Assembly: GCF_007971025.1 (NCBI RefSeq)
Contig: NZ_CP042436.1
Coordinates: forward strand, 1,488,001 to 1,552,000
Source of the DNA: Mucilaginibacter ginsenosidivorans
GTDB lineage: Bacteria > Bacteroidota > Bacteroidia > Sphingobacteriales > Sphingobacteriaceae
Length of the DNA: 64,000 nt
Direction of reading: 5' to 3'
Shown here: in pieces, positions 43,257-51,300 of the stretch
Position numbering within the stretch: the first letter of the stretch is position 1
Layout: each line of letters begins with the position of its first letter
Position numbers and translations under genes: made by a program
The notes under the pieces: model-generated
Databases searched by the model: none
What the model was told of the DNA's origin: nothing
Seen by the model: the letters and a program-made list of their open reading frames with translations, nothing else

Positions 43257-44956
43257 GACAGTTGTTTTAATCCGGTCTTGCGCTTGTCCTGGACAATATT
43301 TTTCCGGTGTACATAATCCCCGAAATGCTCACCGGCCAGTTTTTCCGCAGCGTAGCTGATCAGGATCGGTTCCAGCGCCTGTAAAATTTCCGCTTCTGAA
43401 AGCATTTCTTTATATAACGTATTCAGCCGGTCACCATTATGGCTTGCGCCGAGGTATAAATTGTACTGGCCGATCGCACGGCCTATAAAGCCGATCTCCC
43501 CCAACGAAGAACGGTCACAGCCATTGGGGCAGCCGGTCATGCGGATATTGATCGCTTCTTTTTCCAGCCCGTTATCCCGCAGGATCACATCCAGTTTATC
43601 GATCAGCGAGGGCAGATAGCGCTCCGATTCTGCGAAGGCCAGGCCGCAGGTATTCAGCGCCACACAGGCCATAGAATTTAACCGCAGAGCGGTGTTTTGC
43701 GGGTTATTGAAAACATCGTGGTCATTTAATATCTTTTCGATGTCTCCTTTATCTTCGGGCGAAATATTGCCAATGATCAGGTTTTGATTGCCCGTCAGGC
43801 GCAGGTCGCCCTTGTTCAGGGCTGCGACCGCCCGGATCGCCTTTTTTAAGGGATATCCTTCCCGGTCCTTAACCCTCCCGTGTTCCACGAAAAGTGTATA
43901 AAACCACTTGCCGTTCGTCCCCTTCAGCCAGCCATACTGATCGCCGTTGGTTTTAAAATGATAGGGCAAAGCGGGCAGCAGCGGCTTATTGCGACGGCGT
44001 GCAAGCTCGGCGATGAACCAGGGCAGTCCCTGCGCATCTATGGTGTACTTTAAACGGGCGTTCTTCCGGTTCAGCCGGTTGCCGTGGTCCCGTTGAATCC
44101 CGATAATGGTTTCTGCCACTTCAACGATCTCATCCGGCCTTATAAAGCCGATCACATCCGCCAGCCGGGGATAGGTCTGCTCGTCGCCAAAGGTCATTCC
44201 CATACCGCCACCCACGCAAACATTAAAGCCTTTGAGCTTTCCCTTTTCTTCGATCACAATAAATCCCAGATCATTTGCAAAAAGATCGATATCATTATGC
44301 GGGGGAATGGCAAAAGCGATTTTAAACTTTCGCGGCAGGTACGTGGCATGGTATAATGGCTCGATGTCGGCGGCACCGGCGACCTTTTCCTGATCCAGCC
44401 AGATCTCAAAATAGGCCTTGGTTTTAGGCTGAAAATAATCACTGAGCCTACCGGCCCAGGCATAAACCTCCCCGTGAACCCTGGACTCATACGGATTGGG
44501 GTTACACATGACATTCCGGTTCACATCCCCGCACGTAGCGATCGTGGTCATCAGCGTGTCGTTGATCGCTTTAATGGTTGCTTTCAGGTTCCTTTTCATG
44601 ATCCCATGGAATTGGAAAGATTGCCGGGTAGTCAGCTTCATCGTCCCGTTGCCGTATTTTTCTGCCAGTTCGTCCAGCACCAGCCATTGGGCAGGAGTAG
44701 TTATACCGCCCGCAGCCCTTACTCTTAACATAAACTGATAAAGCGGCTCCAGCTTTTGCTTCTTCCTTTCCTTCTCCAGGTCGCGGTCATGCTGCTGGTA
44801 TGAACCATGAAACTTAACCATCTTGGCATCGTCGGCTGTCAATGACCCGGTAAGCGGGTTGTCCAGGCCCGCAACGATGGTTCCACGCAGAAAATTGCTG
44901 TCCTCTTTGATATGTTCCTCCTGGGAAACTTCAGCGCCAGTAGCATTACTCGTCAT
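43253..44956 (-). CDS. cysI: Sulfite reductase hemoprotein beta subunit
   Basis: 567 residues. The siroheme-[4Fe-4S] site is complete: NTCGLAFAESERY (C-x5 pattern upstream) and RMTGCPNGCDRSSLGEIG (C-x3-C). Duplicated sulfite/nitrite reductase ferredoxin-like halves are present. Reduces sulfite to sulfide with electrons from CysJ. It follows cysJ by 37 bases. Confidence 0.94.
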   Translation of the reverse strand: MTSNATGAEVSQEEHIKEDSNFLRGTIVAGLDNPLTGSLTADDAKMVKFHGSYQQHDRDLEKERKKQKLEPLYQFMLRVRAAGGITTPAQWLVLDELAEKYGNGTMKLTTRQSFQFHGIMKRNLKATIKAINDTLMTTIATCGDVNRNVMCNPNPYESRVHGEVYAWAGRLSDYFQPKTKAYFEIWLDQEKVAGAADIEPLYHATYLPRKFKIAFAIPPHNDIDLFANDLGFIVIEEKGKLKGFNVCVGGGMGMTFGDEQTYPRLADVIGFIRPDEIVEVAETIIGIQRDHGNRLNRKNARLKYTIDAQGLPWFIAELARRRNKPLLPALPYHFKTNGDQYGWLKGTNGKWFYTLFVEHGRVKDREGYPLKKAIRAVAALNKGDLRLTGNQNLIIGNISPEDKGDIEKILNDHDVFNNPQNTALRLNSMACVALNTCGLAFAESERYLPSLIDKLDVILRDNGLEKEAINIRMTGCPNGCDRSSLGEIGFIGRAIGQYNLYLGASHNGDRLNTLYKEMLSEAEILQALEPILISYAAEKLAGEHFGDYVHRKNIVQDKRKTGLKQLS

Positions 44957-44993
44957 TTCGTTATCGTCTTAATTGTGTTTTACCTTTTGATCT

Positions 44994-46811
44994 TCAATAA
45001 ATATCAGCCTGGTAACGGTCCGTCACCTGCAGGCATTTGACATATTCTTCGGCTTTTTCCCGGGTCATGCCCCCCTGCGTTTGTATGATCTCCTTTAAGG
45101 CATGGTCGACATCCTTGGCCATCTTTTGTGCATCGCCGCATACATAAAAATGGGCCCCCTCTTCCAGCCATTTGAACAGTTCCCTTCCTTGTTCCAGCAT
45201 CCGGTGCTGTACATACACTTTCTTTGCCTGATCACGCGAGAATGCGACATCAGCACGCGTCAGCGTACCCTCTTTTAGATATTGCAGCCATTCGGTCTGG
45301 TAATAGAAATCCGTTGTGAAATTCCGCTCCCCAAAAAATAGCCATGATTTGCCCGGCGCGTCCTGGATCCCGCGCTGCTGGATAAACGCCCGGTAGGGCG
45401 CAACACCGGTGCCTGCACCAACCATGATGACCGGCATATCGGGATCAAGCGGCAGCTTAAACCGGCTGTTGGCATCAACGAATACCTGGAGCTGATCATC
45501 CTCACTAATGCGCCCGGCAAGAAAGGAGGTACAATGGCCCTCTTTATAGCGCCCGTACGCTTCATAACGGACGACAGAGGCCAGTATGTGGACCTCATCA
45601 TCCACGGCATCCTGGCTGGAGGCGATAGAATACATCCGTGGCGAATTTTTCCTTAACAGCGAAATAAACACTTCAGGGGCCATTTTGAACGGAACCTCCC
45701 GGATCAGGTCAAATAGATCCCGGCCATACAGGTATTCAACCACCGCCGTATTATCATTAAGGATCTTACCAAGCCGGGTGCTTCCGGTTAGCTCCGCATA
45801 ACGGTTGAGGGATATACTGGTCAGCGGTGTCAGCTCATAATCTGTCGTCAGCGCTTCCAGTAACGTTTTCTTCCCCAGGTAGGTGTCTACCAGCTCTTCG
45901 CCCGTGAAATGCAGCGTGTTTAGGACAGGCTCGATCAGCCGGTTGGCGTTACTGGCATAAACACCCAGGGAATCACCCGGTTCGTAGCGTAAACCAGAGT
46001 TGCTCAGATCCAATTCCAGGTGAATGGTTTCCTTGCTGGAATGACGGCCGTTCAGGTTGATCTTTTTGGATACTGTGGCGCCAAATGGATGTTTGCGATC
46101 GTAAACGGGGCTGGCCTTGCCTGAAATGGCCGGCTGAATTGGTACAGCCGGGACATTCCCACTTTGGAACGATGACGCGATGGCTGCAAGGTTACCTTCC
46201 ATCCACCGCGTATAATCGTCCTCGAAATCAACATCACAGTCCACTCTTTCACAGATTCTTTGAGCGCCAAGTCTGGCCAGTATCCCATCAAAATCTTTCC
46301 CGGTCTGGCAAAACTTGGTATAGGCGGTATCCCCTAAGGCAAGAACCGAATATTCCAGCTGCTTTAACTCCGGAGCCTTGCTGCCATGTAAATATTCATA
46401 CAATTCACTGGCCTGTATGGGCGGTTCGCCAATCCCATGTGTGCTTACAATAATTAACAGCCTTTTTATATTTCGCAGCTCTTTAACTTTAAAAGAACCC
46501 ATGTCCGATACTTTGGCCGCTATTCCCAAATCTTCAATTCTTTTCGCAGACAGCTTCGCCAGTCTTTCACTGTTGCCCGTGTGTGTCCCGTAAAGTATCC
46601 AGACCGGTTCCCCGTCATTTGACAAAAGGCGGAGACCGGAACCCGGGGCGGCCTGTATTGGCGGGTCATCCGAAGCCGAACTGACCCCTGACAAAAATCC
46701 GGACAGCCATTGAACCTGCCCGTAATCCATGCCGGGCAGTAATTCGTTCAACGTTTTAACCTGCTGATCAGAAAAAGGTCCGCGTTTTAAACCCGTTTCC
46801 CAATTCATCAT
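44994..46811 (-). CDS. cysJ: Sulfite reductase [NADPH] flavoprotein alpha subunit
   Basis: 605 residues. N-terminal flavodoxin/FMN domain (ILYGTHTGNSERLAKL, STHGIGEPP), connecting FAD domain (RMYSIASSQ), and C-terminal NADPH domain (VGAGTGVAPYRAFIQQR, FFGERN, YVCGDAQKMA). Electron donor for CysI. Overlaps the peroxiredoxin stop by 1 base; ATG 46811 or 46808. Confidence 0.94.
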   Translation of the reverse strand: MMNWETGLKRGPFSDQQVKTLNELLPGMDYGQVQWLSGFLSGVSSASDDPPIQAAPGSGLRLLSNDGEPVWILYGTHTGNSERLAKLSAKRIEDLGIAAKVSDMGSFKVKELRNIKRLLIIVSTHGIGEPPIQASELYEYLHGSKAPELKQLEYSVLALGDTAYTKFCQTGKDFDGILARLGAQRICERVDCDVDFEDDYTRWMEGNLAAIASSFQSGNVPAVPIQPAISGKASPVYDRKHPFGATVSKKINLNGRHSSKETIHLELDLSNSGLRYEPGDSLGVYASNANRLIEPVLNTLHFTGEELVDTYLGKKTLLEALTTDYELTPLTSISLNRYAELTGSTRLGKILNDNTAVVEYLYGRDLFDLIREVPFKMAPEVFISLLRKNSPRMYSIASSQDAVDDEVHILASVVRYEAYGRYKEGHCTSFLAGRISEDDQLQVFVDANSRFKLPLDPDMPVIMVGAGTGVAPYRAFIQQRGIQDAPGKSWLFFGERNFTTDFYYQTEWLQYLKEGTLTRADVAFSRDQAKKVYVQHRMLEQGRELFKWLEEGAHFYVCGDAQKMAKDVDHALKEIIQTQGGMTREKAEEYVKCLQVTDRYQADIY

Positions 46812-47446
46812 TATTTGTTCGGTTGCGGCGTATAGCGAAGATAGGGCTTAATTTCCTGGTAGCCTTTGGGGAATATGGCGGGAATATCTTCATTTTTAAT
46901 GGCGGTAGAGACAACTACATCCTGCCCGTCTTCCCAATCAACAGGCGTGCCTACGCTATAAAGCGCGGTCAATTGTAAGGAGTCCAGCACACGCAGGATC
47001 TCGGTAAAATTCCTGCCGGTAGATGCCGGATAAGTGATCGAAGCCTTGATCTTTTTATCCGGGCCGATGAAATACACGGAACGCACCGTTGCCGAGGTTG
47101 ACGCATTATCATGGATCATGGCATAAGACCTGGAGATTTTTTTATCCGGATCAGCGATGATAGGAAAATCGACGATGGTTTTCGAGATTTCGTTGATATC
47201 TTTAACCCATCCCTGATGCGATGCAAGGCCGTCAACGCTAATGGCCAGGATCTTCGTATTGCGTTTGGCAAACTCGTCTTTTAACTGTGCGGTGCGCCCT
47301 AGTTCTGTGGTACATATCGGGGTATAATCGCCCGGATGCGAATATAGAATGGCCCAGCTATCGCCCAGCCATTTATAAAAATCAATATCTCCCTCGGTAG
47401 TTTGTGCACTGAAATCAGGAGCAGTGTCTCCAATTCTTAAACTCAT
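46811..47446 (-). CDS. 1-Cys (Prx6-type) peroxiredoxin
   Basis: 211 residues. Peroxidatic Cys45 in HPGDYTPICTTELG; a conserved DYTPICTTE context and an RSVYFIGPDKKIKASITYP stretch identify the Prx6 class. Removes hydrogen peroxide or alkyl peroxides and perhaps peroxynitrite. Being inside the sulfite reductase operon suggests sulfide or a thiol as reductant link (inference). Confidence 0.92.
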   Translation of the reverse strand: MSLRIGDTAPDFSAQTTEGDIDFYKWLGDSWAILYSHPGDYTPICTTELGRTAQLKDEFAKRNTKILAISVDGLASHQGWVKDINEISKTIVDFPIIADPDKKISRSYAMIHDNASTSATVRSVYFIGPDKKIKASITYPASTGRNFTEILRVLDSLQLTALYSVGTPVDWEDGQDVVVSTAIKNEDIPAIFPKGYQEIKPYLRYTPQPNK

Positions 47447-47467
47447 TGTATTTGATTTAATTAAACA

Positions 47468-48370
47468 TTATTTTGTATCTTCTTTATCCAGTTTAATTTC
47501 TTCTCTTAAAAACTTGATAAAGTAATCGAAGTAAACCGGGTACGCACGGTCGCGTGTCCTGGCTACGTACTGCTGACGAAAAAAACCTTCCGGGTTGATC
47601 TTTACAGCCTTAATGTCGTTACTCAGGTAGGGCTTCAGGGCCCAGTTGGCCAGCACGATCACGCCCATATTGGCTTTAGCCAGCTCGATGGAAGCTTCCG
47701 TCAGCGGTAAGACAATTAACTTTTTAGGGTTGATCCCCTTTGGAGTTAACTCCGTCCGGAAAATTGAAACAGTATCCAGCGGAAGTGAGTGGATAATGAG
47801 GGTAATATCCTGGAAGTCCTCGGCTTGTACAAATGGCCGGTTTGCCCATGGATGCTGCGGGGCTACCACAGCCAGCATTTCATCAGCAAACAGCTTGATA
47901 TATTCTATTTTATCGATCTGTTCCGGGTTACTTGTGATGGCCAGGTCCAGCTCGCCCTCCATGAGTTTTTCAATCGGTTTGTGCGTCGCCTCGAACACGA
48001 TCTCTATTTCGACATTGGGAAATTCGTTATTGAATTTTTTTAGTACGGCCGGTAACCAATGGTAACTTGTATAGCATTCCGTGCTGATCCTGATCACACC
48101 GTTTTCGCCATTCATCATTTTTTTTATTTCGGAATCCGTAGCGTCCATTTCCGCGAGCACCTTGATGGCGCTGGTATAAAGTTTCTTGCCCACCGGGGTC
48201 AGGATCAGCTTTTTATTCCGCCGGTAGAATAGCTGGGTTCCCACCTGGAGCTCCGCCTCTTTTAACTGGTAGCTCAATGCGCTTTGCGATAAATGCAGCA
48301 CATCCATCGCCCGGGTGATGCTCCCCTCTTCAACAATGGCTTTGATCAGTCTGAGATACCGTATTTCCAT
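47468..48370 (-). CDS. LysR-family regulator of the sulfur operon
   Basis: 300 residues. N-terminal winged helix (RYLRLIKAIVEEGSITRAMD, then LHLSQSALSYQLKEAE) and a substrate-binding domain. First gene of the operon LysR-Prx-cysJ-cysI-trans-sulfuration enzyme, with 21 bases to the peroxiredoxin. By analogy with CysB/MetR it may sense a sulfur metabolite such as O-acetylserine or homocysteine; the ligand is not readable. Confidence 0.87.
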   Translation of the reverse strand: MEIRYLRLIKAIVEEGSITRAMDVLHLSQSALSYQLKEAELQVGTQLFYRRNKKLILTPVGKKLYTSAIKVLAEMDATDSEIKKMMNGENGVIRISTECYTSYHWLPAVLKKFNNEFPNVEIEIVFEATHKPIEKLMEGELDLAITSNPEQIDKIEYIKLFADEMLAVVAPQHPWANRPFVQAEDFQDITLIIHSLPLDTVSIFRTELTPKGINPKKLIVLPLTEASIELAKANMGVIVLANWALKPYLSNDIKAVKINPEGFFRQQYVARTRDRAYPVYFDYFIKFLREEIKLDKEDTK

Positions 48371-48386
48371 AGTGTATTGTGTTCGT

Positions 48387-48394
48387 CAAAGTTA
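48387..48394 (-). promoter_or_regulatory. -7 promoter element (TAACTTTG) of the sulfur operon
   Basis: Exact TAnnTTTG match on the minus strand, 16 bases upstream of the LysR ATG. It indicates that the whole operon starts from the LysR promoter. Confidence 0.5.
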
Positions 48395-48618
48395 AGGGTG
48401 CTGACGGGGTTAAAGGCAGGATTTGCATGAAAAGCTTTAATGTTAATGATTAAATCCATTGATAGTTCGTTGGGTAACACGGTCGGGGCTAAAAAACTGA
48501 TCGTGCTATAATGATATAAACATCGGTATTAGCCAGCGATCAGACAATGCAAACACTCAATTGAAATAGTGACAAAATGCATTCTTTCAGGACGCACACT
48601 GGCGTAATTTCGTATATC

Positions 48619-49491
48619 ATGAAGATATTGATCGCAACCGATTTTTCGGCGACAGCAGCACACGCAGCCGAATACGGATACCTATTGGCAAAACAACTTA
48701 AAGCTGGCGTGTTCCTTTGTAATACAATCGTCATCCCCGCCGAGGTGCCCGTTTCAGGCATCGCTTTTTGGAGCCAGGGGGATAGTGATACGCTGCTGGC
48801 GGATTCTACTGAAGAATTGAAACAATTAAAGGCACACTTGCAACAAAACGATCATACCAACACTTTTAGACCACCCGTTGACTATATAAACGAATCCGGG
48901 ACCGTTTGGTATTTCGTGAATAATTCAGCATTTAAACAACAGGCTGATGTCATCATCGCCGGTACACACGAAGAAGACGGCCTCGGTAGTCTCCTGTCAG
49001 GGAACCATACAATTGACTTAATTGAAACTTGTATCAGGCCCTTACTGATCATACCCCGGACGGCAGCCTTTAAGCCGATAAAAAAAATAGCGTTTGCGAC
49101 CGATCTTGAATATCCTGAAAATGACTTACAACAGCTTTATGACCTTATAAAACTGGCCAAAATGTTGGACGCTGAAATTTTGTTAACGCATATTAAAAAT
49201 GAAGCTGACAACGCCGTGAAATTTGAGAAACGGATTGAAAAATTCCTGGCAGAAGTTTCTGATAAAGCCGACTACCACAAAATATATCACCGCATTATCA
49301 ACCAGGACAAAGTAGAATCAGGCCTGGACTGGCTTTGTGAACATGCACAAATTGATATACTGGCCATGGCGCACAGGGAGCATGGTTTATTAGAGAACAT
49401 TTTTAAGGGCAGCCATACCAAACGAATGGCCGGCCATATTGCTATACCCTTGTTGGTCTATCCGGGCACGAACTCTCGGGAAACTATATGA
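48619..49491 (+). CDS. Tandem universal stress protein
   Basis: 290 residues from ATG 48619 (the frame opens at 48577 but the protein then starts with an unsupported stretch). Two UspA domains: MKILIATDFSATAAHAAEYG and a second beginning KIAFATDLEYPENDL, ending with HREHGLLENIFKGSHTKRMAGHIAIPLLVYP. The second domain has the GS-H-T-style nucleotide-binding end. Typical Bacteroidota tandem Usp, induced by stress elsewhere. Confidence 0.85.
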   Translation: MKILIATDFSATAAHAAEYGYLLAKQLKAGVFLCNTIVIPAEVPVSGIAFWSQGDSDTLLADSTEELKQLKAHLQQNDHTNTFRPPVDYINESGTVWYFVNNSAFKQQADVIIAGTHEEDGLGSLLSGNHTIDLIETCIRPLLIIPRTAAFKPIKKIAFATDLEYPENDLQQLYDLIKLAKMLDAEILLTHIKNEADNAVKFEKRIEKFLAEVSDKADYHKIYHRIINQDKVESGLDWLCEHAQIDILAMAHREHGLLENIFKGSHTKRMAGHIAIPLLVYPGTNSRETI

Positions 49492-49541
49492 CAAAATAGA
49501 AATATGGTCATCTGGTTTTCCGTAAATAAAAAACACCGCCA

Positions 49542-49752
49542 TGTCCATTTATAAAGGAAAAATTAAATAAGGATTGGAATGGACAAGCCGGATTCTTCAC
49601 CAATGCAGTGCTGCAAAAATATATTAAGGATCTGACGCTTCCGATTTATTTTCGCCGGTCGGGCAACTATGGTTACTTTCATACGAAAAATGCTTAATGA
49701 GTCAGGCATTGATGATGATCATATCCGCACCGAAGAATTTTGAGGCTATTAT
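49542..49752 (+). pseudogene. Relic of a ferredoxin/flavodoxin-NADP reductase-type oxidoreductase
   Basis: The frame from 49542 gives KLNKDWNGQAGFFTNAVLQK then KDLTLPIYF. After a frame change at about 49653 the sequence continues AGRATMVTFIRKMLNESGI and DDDHIRTEEF, then an in-frame TGA and GY. This block order is that of the NAD-binding C-terminal end of FNR-type oxidoreductases (a GP-x-MV-x-x-x-R-K-x-L-x-x-x-G-V-x-x-x-x-I-x-x-E-x-F ending). About 70 codons remain of an expected 230 or more, with a frameshift and a stop. Confidence 0.62.
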
Positions 49753-49773
49753 AAGTATAAATAGTAAAACAAA

Positions 49774-50000
49774 ATGAAGATCAGTATCAAAAGAGTATAT
49801 GAAGCCCCGGCCGAAGAAGATGACACCCGCATCCTGGTTGACAGGTTGTGGCCGCGGGGGTTAACAAAGGAAAAAGCAGCTGTTGATACCTGGTTAAAAG
49901 AAATTGCGCCAAGCACTGAATTTCGAAAGTAGTTTGCTCATGAACCTGCTAAATTGGCGGGGTTCAAGGAACGCTATCATCACGATACAAAGATAGGTGG
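49774..50000 (+). pseudogene. DUF488 gene with a premature stop and lost 3' end
   Basis: ATG 49774 gives [20 protein letters not shown] and [14 protein letters not shown], typical of DUF488. It runs STEFRK and then hits TAG at 49930-49932, where family members have Trp (W) followed by F; in the same frame FAHEPAKLAGFKERYHHD continues the family pattern before similarity ends near 50000. A single Trp-to-stop change plus loss of the 3' part make this a pseudogene. Confidence 0.68.
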
Positions 50001-50009
50001 ATATTTAAT

Positions 50010-50035
50010 AATAAAGGATATTTTTATCTTTTATT
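50010..50035. promoter_or_regulatory. Orphan palindromic operator-like site (site A)
   Basis: AATAAAGGATAT and, after two bases, TTATCTTTTATT form an imperfect inverted repeat (10 of 12 positions). It matches the family of sites before qNor (51245-51280), the HemN locus (55901-55932) and nrdJ (63175-63198), but no intact gene follows it. It sits right after the truncated DUF488 gene and may be what remains of a deleted promoter. Confidence 0.45.
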
Positions 50036-50130
50036 GTTTTTGCATTATATTCTTTTCTTACAGAATCCAACGGCAACTGATCAAACATTTATAAATCGGG
50101 AAACTGAGGAAATTAGAGGATAGCTAAACG

Positions 50131-50568
50131 TTAACTATTTGAAATGAACATATTTCCTTTTTCCATTTCGTCAGCAAGCGATTGTATAGTCATACTTTCA
50201 AACATTTGTATCGTTTGGGCTTTAATGAATTTGTATTTTGCGTGCATCGGACAGGGCTCTTTTTCTGAACATTGCGCTAAGCCGATAATGCACTTTTCAA
50301 GGACTTCACTCTCTTTCATTGCTGTCAGGACACTGCGAATGGGTGTTTTTTTCATTTCCTCCGTCATGTAAAATCCCCCATTGGGGCCCCTGGCTGAACT
50401 AATAATTTTATTATTCCTGCTAAGCTTTTGGAGGATTTTTGCTGTGAAGAACTGAGGTGAGTCAATCGCTTTAGCAATTTCAGCAAGTCCAAGCATTTTT
50501 TCTTCAGTGCCTTTCTGAGATATATAAATTGTTGCCCGGAGGGCATACTCGGTTGCTTTTGAAAACAT
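50131..50568 (-). CDS. Rrf2-family transcriptional regulator (fourth)
   Basis: 145 residues; winged helix (SARGPNGGFYMTEE in the wing) and C-x6-C-x5-C (EKCIIGLAQCSEKEPCPMH), as in the proteins at 1798 and 36456. Its nearest downstream neighbour on the other strand is qNor, separated by a QueD-like gene. It is therefore the best candidate to bind the palindromes of sites A-D and to sense NO via its Fe-S cluster (inference). Confidence 0.87.
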   Translation of the reverse strand: MFSKATEYALRATIYISQKGTEEKMLGLAEIAKAIDSPQFFTAKILQKLSRNNKIISSARGPNGGFYMTEEMKKTPIRSVLTAMKESEVLEKCIIGLAQCSEKEPCPMHAKYKFIKAQTIQMFESMTIQSLADEMEKGNMFISNS

Positions 50569-50633
50569 CTTCCTTTATAAATATTTAATAACAAAGCTTG
50601 AATGCAAAATAAGCATAAAAACAAGAAATAGCT

Positions 50634-51068
50634 TCAATTTATACTCGCTAACCATTCCGCATAAGAATCTCTTGTTTCATATAACTTTAGCCCCTGCAGG
50701 GACAGCAGTGGCGGAAGAACTTTACAAATAGCCTTTCTTGAAAACAATAATAAATTTTCTACAGATGGCTCGACTTCCAGGATTTCTAGATTTTCCTGTA
50801 ACATAACAGCAGGGAATTTAGACAGATAAGCCTGTGATAATACCAATTTATGATCAAACTTTTCAATGACAGCCAGGTTTATGATCTTTTTTAATTCCTT
50901 GAAATCAATAATAAACCCTGGAGATTGAAGATAAGTATCCTCGCCTTTGACCGATGCAATGGTCACGTGTAACTCATAAGAGTGCCCGTGTATATGCCTG
51001 CAGGCGCCATTGTAGCCGTGGAGCGCATGGGCCATTTCAAAATAAAATATTTTTGTGATCCTGATCAT
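50634..51068 (-). CDS. 6-pyruvoyl-tetrahydropterin synthase / QueD family protein
   Basis: 144 residues from ATG 51068. The zinc site is clear: FEMAHALHG and CRHIHGHSYELHVT give the three His, the Cys of GACRHIHGH is the catalytic Cys of QueD, and FIIDFKELKKII and FDHKLVL follow. Converts dihydroneopterin triphosphate to 6-carboxy- or pyruvoyl-tetrahydropterin (queuosine or pterin path). Located between an Rrf2 gene and the qNor promoter, pointing away from qNor. Whether this QueD makes queuosine precursor or a pterin is open. Confidence 0.87.
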   Translation of the reverse strand: MIRITKIFYFEMAHALHGYNGACRHIHGHSYELHVTIASVKGEDTYLQSPGFIIDFKELKKIINLAVIEKFDHKLVLSQAYLSKFPAVMLQENLEILEVEPSVENLLLFSRKAICKVLPPLLSLQGLKLYETRDSYAEWLASIN

Positions 51069-51244
51069 TATACCAATAGAATATGAACCCTCCACGTGAA
51101 TAGTGTCCGGCCCTGTTTAGTTAAAATTTATCCAGTTCTCGTGCTATTAGCAATGAATAATACATGGGACTTAGGATGATAAAGCCATGGATTAGTCTTC
51201 GCTTGCACCTTCAAGAATTTTATTTTTCAAAAATAGTTAATTTA

Positions 51245-51280
51245 ATAATAATTAAAGACAAATTTGTCTTTAATTATTAT
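51245..51280. promoter_or_regulatory. 36-bp perfect palindrome before qNor (site B)
   Basis: All 18 base pairs match; the core is AAAGACAAATTTGTCTTT flanked by AATT on both sides and an ATA/TAT end. The right end is 20 bases before the qNor ATG, next to a weak -7 (TATATTTA), so a bound regulator would block or recruit polymerase directly. It is the best version of the site family A-D. No T-run after it, so not a terminator. Confidence 0.75.
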
Positions 51281-51300
51281 ATTTACCAAAAATTCATGTT

